Source of the DNA: Colletotrichum lupini
Taxonomy: Eukaryota > Ascomycota > Sordariomycetes > Glomerellales > Glomerellaceae
Length of the DNA: 64,000 nt
Direction: 5' to 3'
Assembly (NCBI RefSeq): GCF_023278565.1
Contig: NC_064681.1
Location: 744,001 to 808,000 of the forward strand
The notes under the pieces were generated by a model. The model searched no databases. It saw nothing but the letters and a program-made list of their open reading frames with translations, and was not told the origin of the DNA. Positions 34,301-47,400 of the stretch are shown one piece after another. Every line of letters begins with the position of its first letter. Positions within the stretch are counted from its first letter, which is position 1. A program made the translations under genes and the position numbers.

Positions 34301-37300
34301 TGTACCACACGCCTATACTAATCGACTAATGTGGACATACCTCGGGGAACATCAGTACTGATTGCATGAGAAGATTCACATATGTGAGCGTTTGTTCTTG
34401 GAGTTGATCAGGGGACTTCGTTGGCAAGACTCGAAAATCATTGAAATGAGCCAGAGCGATATCCACTCATGGTTTATCCTGAGATGTGCTGAATGTTGAG
34501 ACCCGGTCATGTCAAGTCAGTCTTCAAAGTCTGTTTACTTGAGGTCATCCACTTACACGAGCGACGCATGAAAACCCGTCCCCGCCTTCCCTCTTACGGA
34601 AAGCGTAGTCTTCCTTTTATTGTCTGCTGTCTTTGGAAGGAACACAATGTATTCACTGTTATCAAGTTGTTGGGAAGTTTTCCATGTTGTCAGGGGCTTT
34701 AAGTTTGAGAGAGTCACGTAAGTCAAGTGTGAGTCGGACTGACGACCGTATCCGTATGAGGAAGTCGACATGAAGTTGAAGTTTTGTGATCGTTTGGTCA
34801 ACTCAGGAACATGCGTGGGGAGGAGCATGCTAGATGAGCACTACCATCATCGTTTCAGAACTCACTCAAAGGATCGTGAAAGAGATCAAGTTCTCTACCG
34901 TGGGGCTAAGACAGAGCCAGCATTGTGTAGATGTTTGATGAGGTTTGACTAGCACGCTTGGAGTATACGATATGCAGAAGCGGCCTGTCTCAGTTAATTA
35001 CGCTCCGTGGACAAGTTGTTGCTCGGATTGAAGGAGGATCTTACGTGTATACAAAGACACTGGCTTGTAAGTTCGAACTTGCTGGCTCGTCGTTTGTGAG
35101 TCTAGAAGTCTGTGATTTGTTTCAAGCAAGCGGCATGGTATTCTTCTCTTGCTAAGCGTGGGTTCGCCTTGATCGCGTAGGTCACTATAACCTAGCTTTG
35201 ATGCCCTTATTGCATGATTTGCGCTTATTCAGCACTTCAACTTGAGATATCCCGACTTCTCGTCAGGGGCGTTAAGTTTGGGGTGCTAAGCACCTGTACA
35301 AATTATGCAGAGGCGTTGAACCGTACAAACCCCAAGAATTGTAAGCGACAAATTGAAGGGCGAGAAATGCTCCAGACAGTCGAGTGCTTTCACTTGGTCT
35401 TCATTCCAAAAGAGGATTGTGGCAAGAAGCTCATCACCATATCCGTTTTGGAGACAAGCCCAATGACTGACTGAGCGCCCGCAGGTAGTGCCATGCTATC
35501 GGACCAGAAGCAGATGACAATGGGTGCTCCTTGATACAATTGCCAGGCCTGTCCCATAAGCTTCTGATATACTGGTTTCTCTTTAGTCGGTGATAACTCA
35601 TTCATCTATCTTCACTTCTCTGCAGACCCGAACCAGTGCTGGGCCATGACTCGGCAGCAGATGATTGTCACGAAGAAAGCGTTAAGCGGCTCTCCACAGG
35701 ACATTCCAAGATGTTCAACCACATTGGAAGACAGCTCTTGCCTGATGAATTGCCTGCCCGCCTCAACTGAACACCTTGGGCTGGCATGGGCTGCTCTTGC
35801 AAGTCTTCAAACGCCACACTGATCGATGGGAAAGCACACGCAGCTAGGCACCTGCCATGTTTCCAGTGATGTACTCAGGAGGCGGGAGGGAGAGACATTC
35901 TCTCTTGCTCAATTGAACTTGATTTCCTTTTGCGTCACTGGCGATTTGCTCATCACACTTCAGGGCTCACCAGGCTACCGATAGGGCTTACTCCCACCTC
36001 GTATTTCGACATGTCCAGAATACCTCCCCAACAACAGGGCATCAGTCATGGGCTCTCGGGTTGAACATGCCGAGCAGCAACAACTTGATCCGAAGGTCCG
36101 TCACTAGGCAATGAACGGTGTAGAACAAGTAGTCTCGAGTGAGCAAGAAATCCAGCGACTTACACGAATCGAAGGTCGAGCCGGATGTAGTCCCTCCCGA
36201 AGCACGGCATATGTGGCAGCATCAACAGAGTAGAGCAGGCATCAAATATGACATCCACAACACCTGCCCAGCACACATCGACCACGGATACCAGCATGCG
36301 GCATCGCAGCCACCGCGGAACACAGCGTCTGGCACTTGCGGGGAAAGAACACCGGTCAAGCTCCGTCATAGGACGGCGCTGGTGCGCCGTTGGCTGGTCG
36401 ATAGCCGGATACCCCTTCCCAACTCACCGTCTGCCTTGTCTGACGGCACGACTTGCCCTTGCGGACACCGAAGCCACGGCCAGCACGGCAGGCATAGTGC
36501 AGATTGCTCCTCCTGCGGCGGATGTCCTGCCTCATGTACGGTCCGCAGAGTACCAGCTCCTGCAAATCCGTTGTATTCCCATCATCCTCCCCATCCCATC
36601 GGCCGCCCTACGATATGCCGTCTTCATCACACAACATCCCAACAGCATAAGGTGGCCTGCGTCCAGCTTGTCCCACGCACCAACGCAAGGTCTGTTACCT
36701 CAGCCATGCAAGAAACCCCCATTCAGAAAGCCAAAGTACCTGATACACTTAGCAACCGCTCTCACAAATGCTTTATCTTTTCTCCTTCTCCCCACCGCCC
36801 ACTCTCCTCTGCGATTCGTCCATGCCACGCGTCCCTTGGATCCCACTAACAAGACCAAAGTTACCAAACCAACCGCCGCCATCACGCGCGCCAGATTAGA
36901 GAAGAGCTAATGCCGACCGAGACTTAAGCACCGCCCATCAGGTCCAGCTGGGTCACATCTTATACAACCCCCCACCCCCAAAAAGCGAGCGCGAGAAGAA
37001 AGACAACGCATTGTCTGACCCAACCAGCAAGAAGCGACGGCGCATCTCGAGTATCCCAGCGCGAAGGAGGAACCCGCATGACAGGCCTCCCTCCTGCTGC
37101 CTGCTGCCGACCTACCCGCTTCCACCGCCGTCTTGGCAAATGCTTGACTCAATGTCGGCTTCTTCTCCTGGGACCGCGCAAGGCCTCTATCACGTCTTCC
37201 GGCTCGTCTTTTCCTCCGGCTCATCGGACCCGATTAAGGATGCCCGTTTTCGGACCGACAGAGAGACGGTGTGAAATGCTGTAGCCACCTGCCTGGCGGG

Positions 37301-38803
37301 CAACTCTCCAAAAGGTGGGCTCCGAATCCAGTCACCGTTACCATCCTCAAATGGGATTCCCAGATGGGGGTCAAACCCCGGTATATCCGTGTTTGCCGTC
37401 AGAAGGAAGAACATGAGGAGAGGGGGTACCAGCAGGCTCAGCAAGCCCCGAGGCATAACGACGCCGACTTGGCGCGGCTCACGCTCGCCACAAGAACACC
37501 GGAGGAATGACGTCTCCGCGCCGTCGCGGGCATGGTCCTGCACCTGCAAAGCAGCACACAAGTACGCGGAAATGATCCACACACCGCCGCCGCCCGCGCA
37601 AACTCCCGGCCATGATGGGCAAGGGGAAATACCCGTTGCCAAGACTGTCATCAGTTTTCGGTCCCGCGTCTCTCGATCTCGCAGTGTGTGACGGTCATGG
37701 ACTAAAACGGATGTCCTGGGGTAGTTGGCCTTTCTAGTTACCCACAACACTACAGCACATGCATTCTTGATTCCCTTTCTTATGCGACGCTATACTAACC
37801 TGACCGCTGAGGTGGAATGAAGAAGGAGGATGACGGGGTCACTCGGTGCAGCAGCTAAGAAGCGCCGCTTCATCTCTCGCTGTTCCATCGCCAACTCACG
37901 CGCAACACTCGGGAAGGGATGCCCATCGATCGTTGCTGAATCCCATATTTCCCGCATCAGACCGACCCCTTGAAGCGCGTGCATAATCGCGCATGGCCTC
38001 TCTTTGCCAGTCGGTTGCGGTCGCGGCCTTCCCAGCGTGGTATTGACGGAAGCCAGCAGCACCACAAGCTGCTACTGCTGCTACAATATCAACAGCGAGA
38101 TAAACTCACTATTCAAGACTAGGAATCCGAGGAGGGGTACCGGGAGAAAGGGAAGGGAGGGGGCGTGTACCCACACTAACGACAGACAAACCAGACACAC
38201 GGAAAACCCTCCATCCAACGAGAGAATACCGCGGGAAGAGACGCCGTCGAATCACTCTTGCTAGCTGTGAGACTGGAAACCTGAGACGTGGGATGCACAC
38301 AGGGCTGGGCTGACGGGCTTTGTCGGCCATCGGCTGGTCGTAACGTAGCTCTACATCAGTCAGCCAGTCGCCCATTTTCATTCCCCCTAGCAGCCCGCAG
38401 GTTAGCAGCAATCACTTGCCGAGGGGTCGGGTCGTCGTCGCCCGTCCCAGGATTCCCAAACAGGCTTTCCGCGGCGACCTAGGCTAAGAGATGACGGTAC
38501 AGTACTTCCAGTCATCCGGGCAGCTCATCGTACCTACACAGTAGACTCTAAAAGGAACGAGGATATCGAGAAAAAGGCGGGGAAAATCAAGATCCATTGG
38601 ATCCGCCAGCCGGCTGATTGGATCGCATACACATCCGCATACAACATGTTTTCCCAGCTCGGCTGATTCCAGCAGCTTGGCAACGGATCGGTGACGGTGG
38701 TGACGGACGTAGCAAGAGAAGAAAACGTCGTGCTCGGGTTGTTGTGTTTCCTTGCGCTGGGTACCGTTTCATTCACCCCTCTCCGCCTCTTCCTCAGCTG
38801 AGC

Positions 38804-38823
38804 CTGCTGCTGCTGCTGCTGCT
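38804..38823 (+). repeat. CTG trinucleotide repeat
   Basis: Six to seven CTG units in intergenic DNA upstream of the kinase 3' end. No convincing gene uses it. Confidence 0.9.
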
Positions 38824-39489
38824 GACCTTTCTCCCTTGCCCATCCTAGCTTCCGAGTTTACTTCTCCCGCGACATTGGCTGCCGCTGTTGGTTGTCTGCG
38901 CCGCTGGGGATGAAGGGGGGAGGATGAGGTCAAGTACGTCAGGAAGAAGTAAGATGATTATGCTTCGAGGTACTCCGTATTTCTAGAGACGTTGCGCATC
39001 TGCGGGGGGAGGCATTGGAAGTTCGTCCGAGTTTGATCCCATCCTCTCCCCCTCTCCTCCAGGTCGTATCGAGACAAACTTGGCGAATCCTTCAATGAAA
39101 GCCAGAGAGTCTTGGGTCTCGTAGACACGAGTTCCTCCGATTTCACGCACGCAAGAGTAGGTATACCACACATTCAAGTTAACTTTTGTTTGCATTGTAA
39201 ACTGCAAGGAGCTTCTTTCTAGGAGTGCTTTTGATCCATCCCGTGACCGACTGTCAAAGAACGTATCCTCCCCATTTCTCTGGTTCGTTGTGCCTCCCCT
39301 CGGGACGTGGTCCGCCAATCCCTTGTAGTCCCGTTCCCTGCACTACACGGGCGCACATCACCATTGAGCTTCGCTTGTGTCTGGCGCGCGCATAGTATCA
39401 AAGAAGGTAATTTGATTATGTACGTCGATGCACCACCCCTGGGCCTCTTCTAGAGCCAGAGATGGCCGTTCTTGTTTCTGGTGTGCATG

Positions 39490-39509
39490 CACACACACAC
39501 ACACACACA
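39490..39509 (+). repeat. CA dinucleotide microsatellite
   Basis: About ten CA units following GTGTGCATG. It is located about 270 bases beyond the stop of the kinase gene, probably in or past its 3' UTR. Confidence 0.9.
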
Positions 39510-39780
39510 GGCATCTTTGTAAACTCGCAACACGGCATATCATAGCCGATGTTGCTTTTCCCAGGTAATTATGGGCTGTATTCAAACACAAATCAAGGCC
39601 GATCCTTTCCACGCCTTATTGGGCCCTTTTCCTGGAGCCTTTGTGAACGCCAATTGTAAAAGTTGAAAAAAAAAAAGTCTTTCTGCATGCTCATATGCTG
39701 GAACCGATTCCAAAGGATAGAACCGCAGCTATGCAGAAAAACAAACACGTAATGAGTCGTACAGTCGTGTCCGGGTGCAG

Positions 39781-42087
39781 TCAATAACCCGACTGGCCTG
39801 GCATCTTTCCAAGTGAGTGGCCGTGGCTCTCCAGTGGCAGATGGTTGTGGCAAAACACCCTCTTGGTGTTGAGCTGTGCACTGCCCTTCTTGGTAGCGTC
39901 AATGAGAAGAGCTGGGTCGTCGTAGTTCTCAAGCTGGCAGCACTCAATGTTCTTGACCCAACGATGGTTGGCGATTTCCGAGATGGTGGCGCGCTTTGCG
40001 GGGTTGGGGTTGAGCATTGAGAGGAGCACACGACGAAGTGCTGGCGGGGAGACGAATCCATCAAAGGCATTGAAGAATGGGTAGTCCGACTCGGTAATGC
40101 GCGATCCAGGCTCAGGGTGCTTGGCTTCCCACTTCTGCCATCCCTTGAGCAGCTCAGCGTATTGAGGGTTTCCCTTAACCTCGGCCTTACTCCAGATATT
40201 TCCTCCGAAAGTCACGTAAATCATGACAATCGCCGCGCTCCACACATCGAGACCTCGCGGGTCATACTCGGTCTCCTTCAGAAGCACCTCAGGTGCCGTG
40301 TACGGCTCGCTGCCACACATGCCAGGCTTGCACAGACGGATTTCGGCGCACATGCCCTTGCCACACTGGCCGCCAGCTTCTCTGAAGCCGGGGTGGTGGC
40401 CAGTGAAGACTTCTGAGACACCAAAGTCGGTGATCTTGAGCTTGCTGTCTTTGGTGATGAGAAGGTTCTCGAGTTTGATGTCACGGTGAGCAATACCGTT
40501 GCTGTGAAGATAGTTGATTCCCTGGACAAGTTGCTTGAACAGGCAGAGGCGATCAGGAAGTCTCGCTGGATCTTGGAGGTACTTCTTTGCAATCAATCCA
40601 AAGAGATCACCCTCCGAGCAATACTCCATAATGTGGTTCCAACGACCGTGATCGGTGCAAAGCCGGATCGTCTCGACAACGTTGGGGTGGTGCAAGCTCT
40701 TGGCGATGCTGTACTCAGACTTAATCTTCTTCTCGTATTCTTCTTGCGTCTCTTGCTTTCTCTTGGCTCTGAACTCCTTGACCGCATAGAGCTCATTAGG
40801 GCACCCCTTTCGGCTCATCATAGTGACCTTGGAAGTGGCACCCTTTCCGAGATGTTTGCCATGGCGGCCAAACTTGGATAGGTACTCAAATTCCGCAAGG
40901 AGGTCGGCGACATCGACTTGGAAGTCGTCCGGGAGACTCAAGCTCATGCGTCGAGCCTTGACACCAACACCAGCGTCAGGCATCTGAGCCCATGGAGACG
41001 ATCCCTCCAAGGGAAGAACAGGGTTATCTGAGTGAGGATTGGGTGCAGACGCTAGATGACGGCTCTTCACGCGGCCCTCGAAACTGCTGGCTCGTCTTCT
41101 GCCCAAGACAGGCTTGACCTTCTCGGCGTGCTTTTCCCGTCCGGAAACATTGGCGCCGACGAAGTTGACAGCGCGTCCTCGTAGGTTAAGGCCGGTGGAA
41201 GCCCTGTTCTTCTTCTTGAAGTCATCTTGAGTAGGCATGTGCGAAGACTGCTTGTAGGAAGAAATGGTGTCTACAGGAGAACCTGGAGACGGAGGTGAGT
41301 TAGACCTCGTGGTAGTGTGTGACTTGTTCATTGAGAATCGTCTACGATTTGAGGGTGCTGTGTCAATCAATGCACTCTCGGAGGAGACGTCGTTGGACTG
41401 GTCCAAGGTAAATCCGAGATCTGGTCTGTTTTGGGATGAGTTGGATCGTCGAAAGATGCTGGACATTGTCCGCTTAAAGCTTGAAGTCGAGCCGCGAGTG
41501 GGCCGTCTTGACAGCGGAGTTGGTGGCGGTTCTTGGTCAGCAGCAGATTCGGCTGCAGTTGAAGGGTTAATAGCAGTGGTAGCTTTCGGTGTGAGGTCTG
41601 ACTTTGCAGGCGAAACCGAAGGTGTGGGTGCGGTGTCAACCAAGAGAGGCTTCGGAGTGGTCTGCACCTGGTGGGCAGCGGTGAGATTGATGTCGTGATG
41701 GTCCTGACTAGGGCGGGTGGTAAACTCTTGGGATTGTCTCCCACTGCTGATGGGGGTCACAGGTTCATTCGGAGACTCGCTTTCGGACTCATCGGCTTCT
41801 TCGAGGATGGGAGAAGTAAGATCGGTAGGAAATTGACGGGGAGACGAGGACAGGCTACTCGAGTTTTGTTGCTCGGCGGAATGTTGCTTGTCTAGAATCG
41901 CAAGCGTTTATTAGCGACGGACGCCTTCAAGGGTGCTGCGGACGGAAACAGGGCGGGTTGGAAACAGCTGCTGAATGACGGAGGTGCAGCCAGGGTGCAA
42001 TGACCATCAGACGTGTGTGAACGTACCTTGGGGGATGGGAGTGGGCTGGGGCACCGCCATGCTGGTGCTGGTGAGGACGGTCGCCAT
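39781..42087 (-). CDS. Serine/threonine protein kinase, Hal4/Sat4 (NPR/HAL5) family
   Basis: Two exons on the minus strand, 42087-42027 and 41891-39781, give 723 residues. The intron has donor GTACGT and acceptor TTCTAG. The first exon starts MATVLTSTSMAVPQPTPIPQ; a second ATG lies nine codons later. Residues about 20-360 are a Ser/Thr/Pro-rich regulatory region with many basic-directed phosphosites (RRFS, RRAS, RRMS). The kinase domain begins near 365: Gly-rich loop GKGATSKV (369-376), catalytic Lys392 in YAVKEF, HRDIKLEN with Asp491, DFG with Asp509, and a SEPYTAPEVL activation segment end. The insert GKGMCAEIRLCKPGMCG before APE is typical of this family. Yeast Hal4/Hal5 stabilise potassium transporters and nutrient permeases at the plasma membrane and confer salt tolerance; S. 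pombe Hal4 acts similarly. All catalytic residues are present. The exact orthologue within the NPR/HAL group needs a tree. Confidence 0.9.
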
Positions 42088-44420
42088 CGCTGTTCGGAGT
42101 GTGGCCGGTGGGCACAAGGATAACAGCGGAGGAGGGTGCTCTGATCAAGGATGGGCCAATACGTAATTGGGCCACACACCACCGAGAGAGAACGCTTGGT
42201 GCTGGTGCTGGTATCGGTACCAGTTGGTTTCTGGGAGGGCCAAGTCGGTAGGTAGTATAGTCCGCGGCGTTTCCGAGGGGTCTCCAATTCTTTGGCCTGG
42301 GCCTTGACGAATGGAGGGGGGGTTTGGTTGGGCGACGTGCGAGCAGTGTGTCCCCCAATTATCGGTCCTGAAGCACCAACGTGAAAGTCGAACTAAGCGA
42401 TAAGTCGAGTCCAAAGCTGGCGAGGTGGGTTTATTGTAGGAGAAATCGGGAGGCTTGTAGGCCAAAATCCGAAGACGCAAAGGAAAGGGAAAACAAGAGA
42501 GTTGGGGTTTCTTGGTCTTTATCCCATTGCTTGAGGCTGCTGCATGCGTTTATTCTGTGTCGGGATGTTGTCCGGCGTTGGTGGATTTCTGTGTCGAATC
42601 AGAACCACGACGAGGCTTTTTCGAGTACAGAAGCGACTGCAAAATCAGAATAGCTAGACTGGCTCTGTGATCCGTGTATACGTCCTTGTCGAACGGGAAG
42701 CTGTACGTGTCTGCGCACGCGAGCGTATGCGGTTCTTGGTGTAAGGTGTTGGGAGAAGCAGGCAAGGTGAAAGTCGGGTCCAGGTCCTTGTCGAAGGAAT
42801 TCGTCTTGGTATCAGAGTGACTTGCGTTTGGTTTGTAGAAGACTGCAGGTGCCAGAGGAGGTATATGTAGAAAAGCAAAGTGAATTGCCGATCGATGTCT
42901 TTTTCCTTGGTGAATGTTGTCTTGGTATTGACCAAGGTAAACGACCGTGATGAGGTAAAAGTTTGAGGTGTTTGGGATGGATATTAGTCGAGGATTAGGT
43001 CAGAGGAAGAGTAGAAAGAGAGGAGAAGAGGGCATGAAAATAATTCAGGCGTCCATCCTTATTCCGTCCTGGTCTTGGGAGGTGGGAAGGCTGCGAGTTT
43101 TGAATCGTCTCGCAGGGGAACATAAGTCGCGGTAGTAGGAGGGATGGAACGGGTTCTCGATTTGGATGAAGACAAGCTCGAAGAAGGACCCCGCCGCTGC
43201 GCTTAGAGGGGCGTGGGAGTTGGAAAGAGGGAGAAAAAAAAGACGCTCAAGAGAGAGAGAGAGCTATTTTCCGCTTCGGCCGGGTGTGGGAGTGGAAGAT
43301 TGTACTGTATGAAAGTGGATGGGGGAAAAAGTTGGGTGCACCAAGTTGGAGGACTAGGGACTGTGGACCGGGGGAAGAAAGTGAGAGTGGAGGGTCTGCA
43401 GTTACAGTTGCAGATGTGCAGGTGCAGACAGGTCAAGGTCAGTCAGGTACGGGGTACGAAAGCGCGGGTGGAAGAAACGCCATGTATCTTTTACTTTTGT
43501 TGTTTTCTGGCACTCGCTCACCACTCTGCGGCCAGACCCGGTTGGGAACCTCGAAGAAACGATGTACGGATAATCACGATACCTTAGACGGTAGGTACTG
43601 GATCCTTTGGTGGTGAGACTGAGAAGGGATACTCCGATACACTCACAGCAATTAGAAAATGGCATCCAATGGGACGGAGGGGTTCTGGTGGCGGCATGCT
43701 TTCCTTCCTCCTGAGGCCTTCTTGGAAAACAGAAATAAAAACGGCAAGTGCACGCAGGCAAAAGGGAGGCAGGCAAGAGCAACCAACAAAAAAGTAAGTA
43801 CCTACCTTACCTTTTACATGAAAGATGGAAGCCAAGGCAAGTACGGATACCTTTCCCTCACATCTACACTGCTTCCTCTGGAATACATGCTCCGTACACA
43901 CATGCCACTGCGTTAATCTCATCGACGGCATTCTGGGCGATGCAGCAAAATGAAGAGCAACGCTTGGCATCCTCCGTCCTCTCGACAAGCGTCAACGGAA
44001 GCAACAATAATACAACCTACGCAGCAGTTTCTGTCCACAAGTTCTAGCCAAGCCCAGACTACGCCAGTGTCCAATATCCCACGTCCATTCAGCAAGCCGT
44101 ATTCGCGAAGGTTGCGGCCAAGACGGTGCGCAGCCAAGAAACGACCATAGACACAAAAGAGCACGAAGCGTTACCAGCAACAAATTGTCACTCAGTATCC
44201 GTACGCACTACGCAGTAATCTCTATCTTAGCTCACGTTTGTCTACAGATACTCCGTACCCAGTACTCCGTACACAGCATGAATGATGGGATGGGACCGGA
44301 GAACGCCCTCGAGTGGGGACCGTTTCTCTGGGGGCACTTGGGGCTTCCATGCACCCATCTGAGGGACCCACCCGACTGACAAGACACCCTCATCTCACAA
44401 ATTCTCACCCACCTGGCTCG

Positions 44421-44460
44421 CTCACTCTCACCACTCTCTCACTCTCACTCTCACTGCTCA
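44421..44460 (+). repeat. CTCACT/CTCTCA simple repeat
   Basis: Imperfect array of CTCACT and CTCTCA units with no coding meaning that I can see. Confidence 0.75.
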
Positions 44461-47400
44461 GTCCCGGTTTACCTCACCAGTCTCTCTCTCTCCCATGCTT
44501 CTCAAACCTAAGCTCACGGTTCACCTGCACAGTACAAAGTACAGGCTACGGTCCCTCATCGGCCCTTGTCACCCAAGGGCCAACACCGACGAGCCCTGCC
44601 CTACCCTGCCATCCGGATCCTGTCCACCCCTCCATTTTTGGTCTGGTGCTCTGTGCGTCTAGCTTGCACTGCACCTCAACCCGCGCACCAAAGCACATCA
44701 GACGGGACGGCATTCTGTGCCTATCATCGGCTGCTGCACAAGACTGGAGCATCACCCTGCGACTTCGCACCATGCAGTCCTTAAGCAGTATGCAATACTC
44801 CCTCCTCTGCCATTCGCCCAAGGCCAAGGCTTCACCACCTCGTGGTCCGGACCTGGCCGAGGAGAAAAGTGATTAATTCAGAGACCGCGGATCCTGCCAG
44901 GAACACAACCATGAAGTGGCCACCAGGGCGAACAAGAATCGCCCGAAACCGCGGGTCGTGGAACCCGGAAAGAAGCCCCAATGGAACATGAAGAAATGTC
45001 CAACTACGTGTTTTTTTCTGCTCGACAAGCCGACGGTGTCAAATTGCCAACCATGACAAGCAACGATCAACATGAGCGGGTACGGAGACTGTACGGAGAC
45101 CAAAGAAACACCAATGTCTCCCAGAAGACTTCCTAGGAGACATCGTCTTGGCCAATCTAGTACGTACACACTGGACATGTATCTGTAACAGCAACTGTCA
45201 TGACAAACAAGCGTCGGTGTTGGCATTAGCATTCACGTAGTGCCTCGTGTGTATTATTGGCACTGGCGGCGTGGCGCTCGTCACTGACTGACAAGCATTG
45301 GCGAGCAACACAAGCAGGCTGGCAGCTTCATTCTTGACCATCCATGTCTTATTCCACAGTAAATACCATAGGTATTGCCAGCGTACGGGTACCAATTCAG
45401 AGCAGTATCCTCTCATATGCCGCCTACGGCCTGCGAGTCTGAAGTGCCCTGAACTGCTGGGCTTGCTGCGGGTACGGATGAGGGGGGGCGTATTCGTGGA
45501 TGCGCCGCCGGCCCCAACGTGTGTCGTGACTACAGTCAATGATCAATCCCAATTGATACAGCACAGTACAGCACAACGCCAGCACCACCACGGGGTTGAC
45601 AGACGAGACAAGATCAGAGGGCGTGAACGGGGGTCCTTGGAACAGGAGCATGGGGGTTCCAACTCCGACTCGTTCATTCACAGACGGACGAATGAGACAC
45701 CGCTGGAGGTTGTGTGGGGTGAATGATGCGATATTTGCTTGGCTGGCTTCTGTGCGGGAGAACCACCTTTTCACTCAACAGGACTGGTCCAAGTGGTTCC
45801 CTTCCTCGTCCCTGCTTTTCTCTGGAACCGCCTATGGCTTGGTCTCTGGAGAAAAGGAAATGCGGAATGAGTTTGCCCTCGCGTATCTGCGTAGCGCCGC
45901 AGGAGCCCATCTAGGCCTTCTGTCTTGCTGGTTTTCTCTCCGTGTATTTCTCTTGTCGTGTGCCTCACTAACCTCCGCCGCCGGTCCCCTCACATCTTGC
46001 CCAGCCAACGACGGTGCGGCAATTCATCAGTTATCTGGGAGTTGAGGGCTGAGGCGGCGAATCCAGCGCGAAAGCATTGGCCGCATCCGCTCCAGGTACT
46101 CGAATCCACAGCACGCGCTACACATAACGGCATCCGCATATGCAATCCACCCTGCACATCCATGCCGAACCCGATAATGACGATGGCACGGATGGGTTCT
46201 TTGCTTCCTTTGGGTCGTGGACTCCTGGGGGAAGGGGGGAGGAGCCCATATCGTGACCCTGACCCGCACAATATCCGTATTCCCGTGTTTCTATCCGTGT
46301 ACGGATATCTATCCACCAAATGGATCATGGGGACTAGGCCCAACGAACGGATCAACATAATGACATTACAATATGACCTAGTCCTGCCGAGGCATCTTGG
46401 AGGACGGTCTCCGTTTTCATTTGGATCTTCTTACCTCAGTGGCCTTACCTGAATCTACACTGCAAGACTAACGATGTGGTCATTTGTTGTCCTTGGCTTT
46501 TCCTTGGCTGTGACTGACCATTACCATTGACGCCTTCCACCGCCTTAGACTCATTGTCATCTACCAACCCAATGTTTCGTCTTACTCATTCCAGGATCAG
46601 AGAAACAACTGGAGCACATGCGGAGGTGGAGGAGCGGAATCCGTCAACCTGACAATGTCTTGTCTTGGCCGACCCTGGTTGACATTGCCATTGCCCCTGG
46701 GTCCCTAGGCCGCACCGCAGTCAGAGGCTGCGGACAAGTGCGATTGCGGCTGCGGCTGCGCTTTCCACATGGATTTGGATGTCGAAAAATGCCCTGCCTG
46801 TCAGTTCGTGTCTCAGAGGCGCATTTCGAAAGCCTCCAGCTGACGAAGATGAGTGCGAAGCAAGTACTGAGGCAGACACCTTGGTTATGTAGTAGCCATG
46901 AAATGTAGCCAAACATGTAATTACAGTTTGCTACTGGTCGAATCCGTTACAAAACAACGTAAGCTCAGGGCTTCACGCCGTCGAGATATCTCGTTCGGGG
47001 GCTGCCAGTGAGTCGTGATCATTAACTAAAGATTCAGCTAGATTTACTTGACCAACTTTACACAGGGCACAGTGGTACGCCGATACAATGGAGGTTCAGT
47101 AGGTACGGAGTGCATGCCTCAGACACGGTACGTACACAGCAGCGGTATGGCGGTTCGTGCGGTTCGAGATGACGGCTGAGCCTGCTGAGGTAAGAAAGAT
47201 TGGCTGCCTTCCCATGTTTGCGTGAGACTCGAGAGAAGGAAAGAGGAGGCAAGGAATGGAAATATCTCGGGCTTGCGTATCGCACACTAACGAATACTTG
47301 CTATCGCGAAAGCAGGAAACAACGAGAAACAAGAATCAGACGGCAGGCGAAGGGGTCCACGCTCCCCTCCACCCCCTCTGTCATACCTACAGTCATGGGA

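Larger units (their letters stand above)
23469..39780. other. 16-kb gene-poor tract
   Basis: No gene can be supported between the coiled-coil gene and the kinase gene, both on the minus strand. From 23.5 to about 30.5 kb and from 35.9 to 39.7 kb base composition is like the rest of the window, with many short overlapping frames rich in Arg, Ser and Pro. From about 30.5 to 35.9 kb the DNA is visibly more A/T-rich and frames are shorter, as in decayed repeats. Simple repeats and GTAC-rich words are common. A few frames that read more like protein are listed as findings. Genes of several short exons, or non-coding RNAs, could be missed here. Confidence 0.5.

Noticed and set aside
44313..44876. 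187-codon plus frame
   Set aside because: Driven by CTCACT/TCTC simple repeats giving Ser/Leu runs. No domain.
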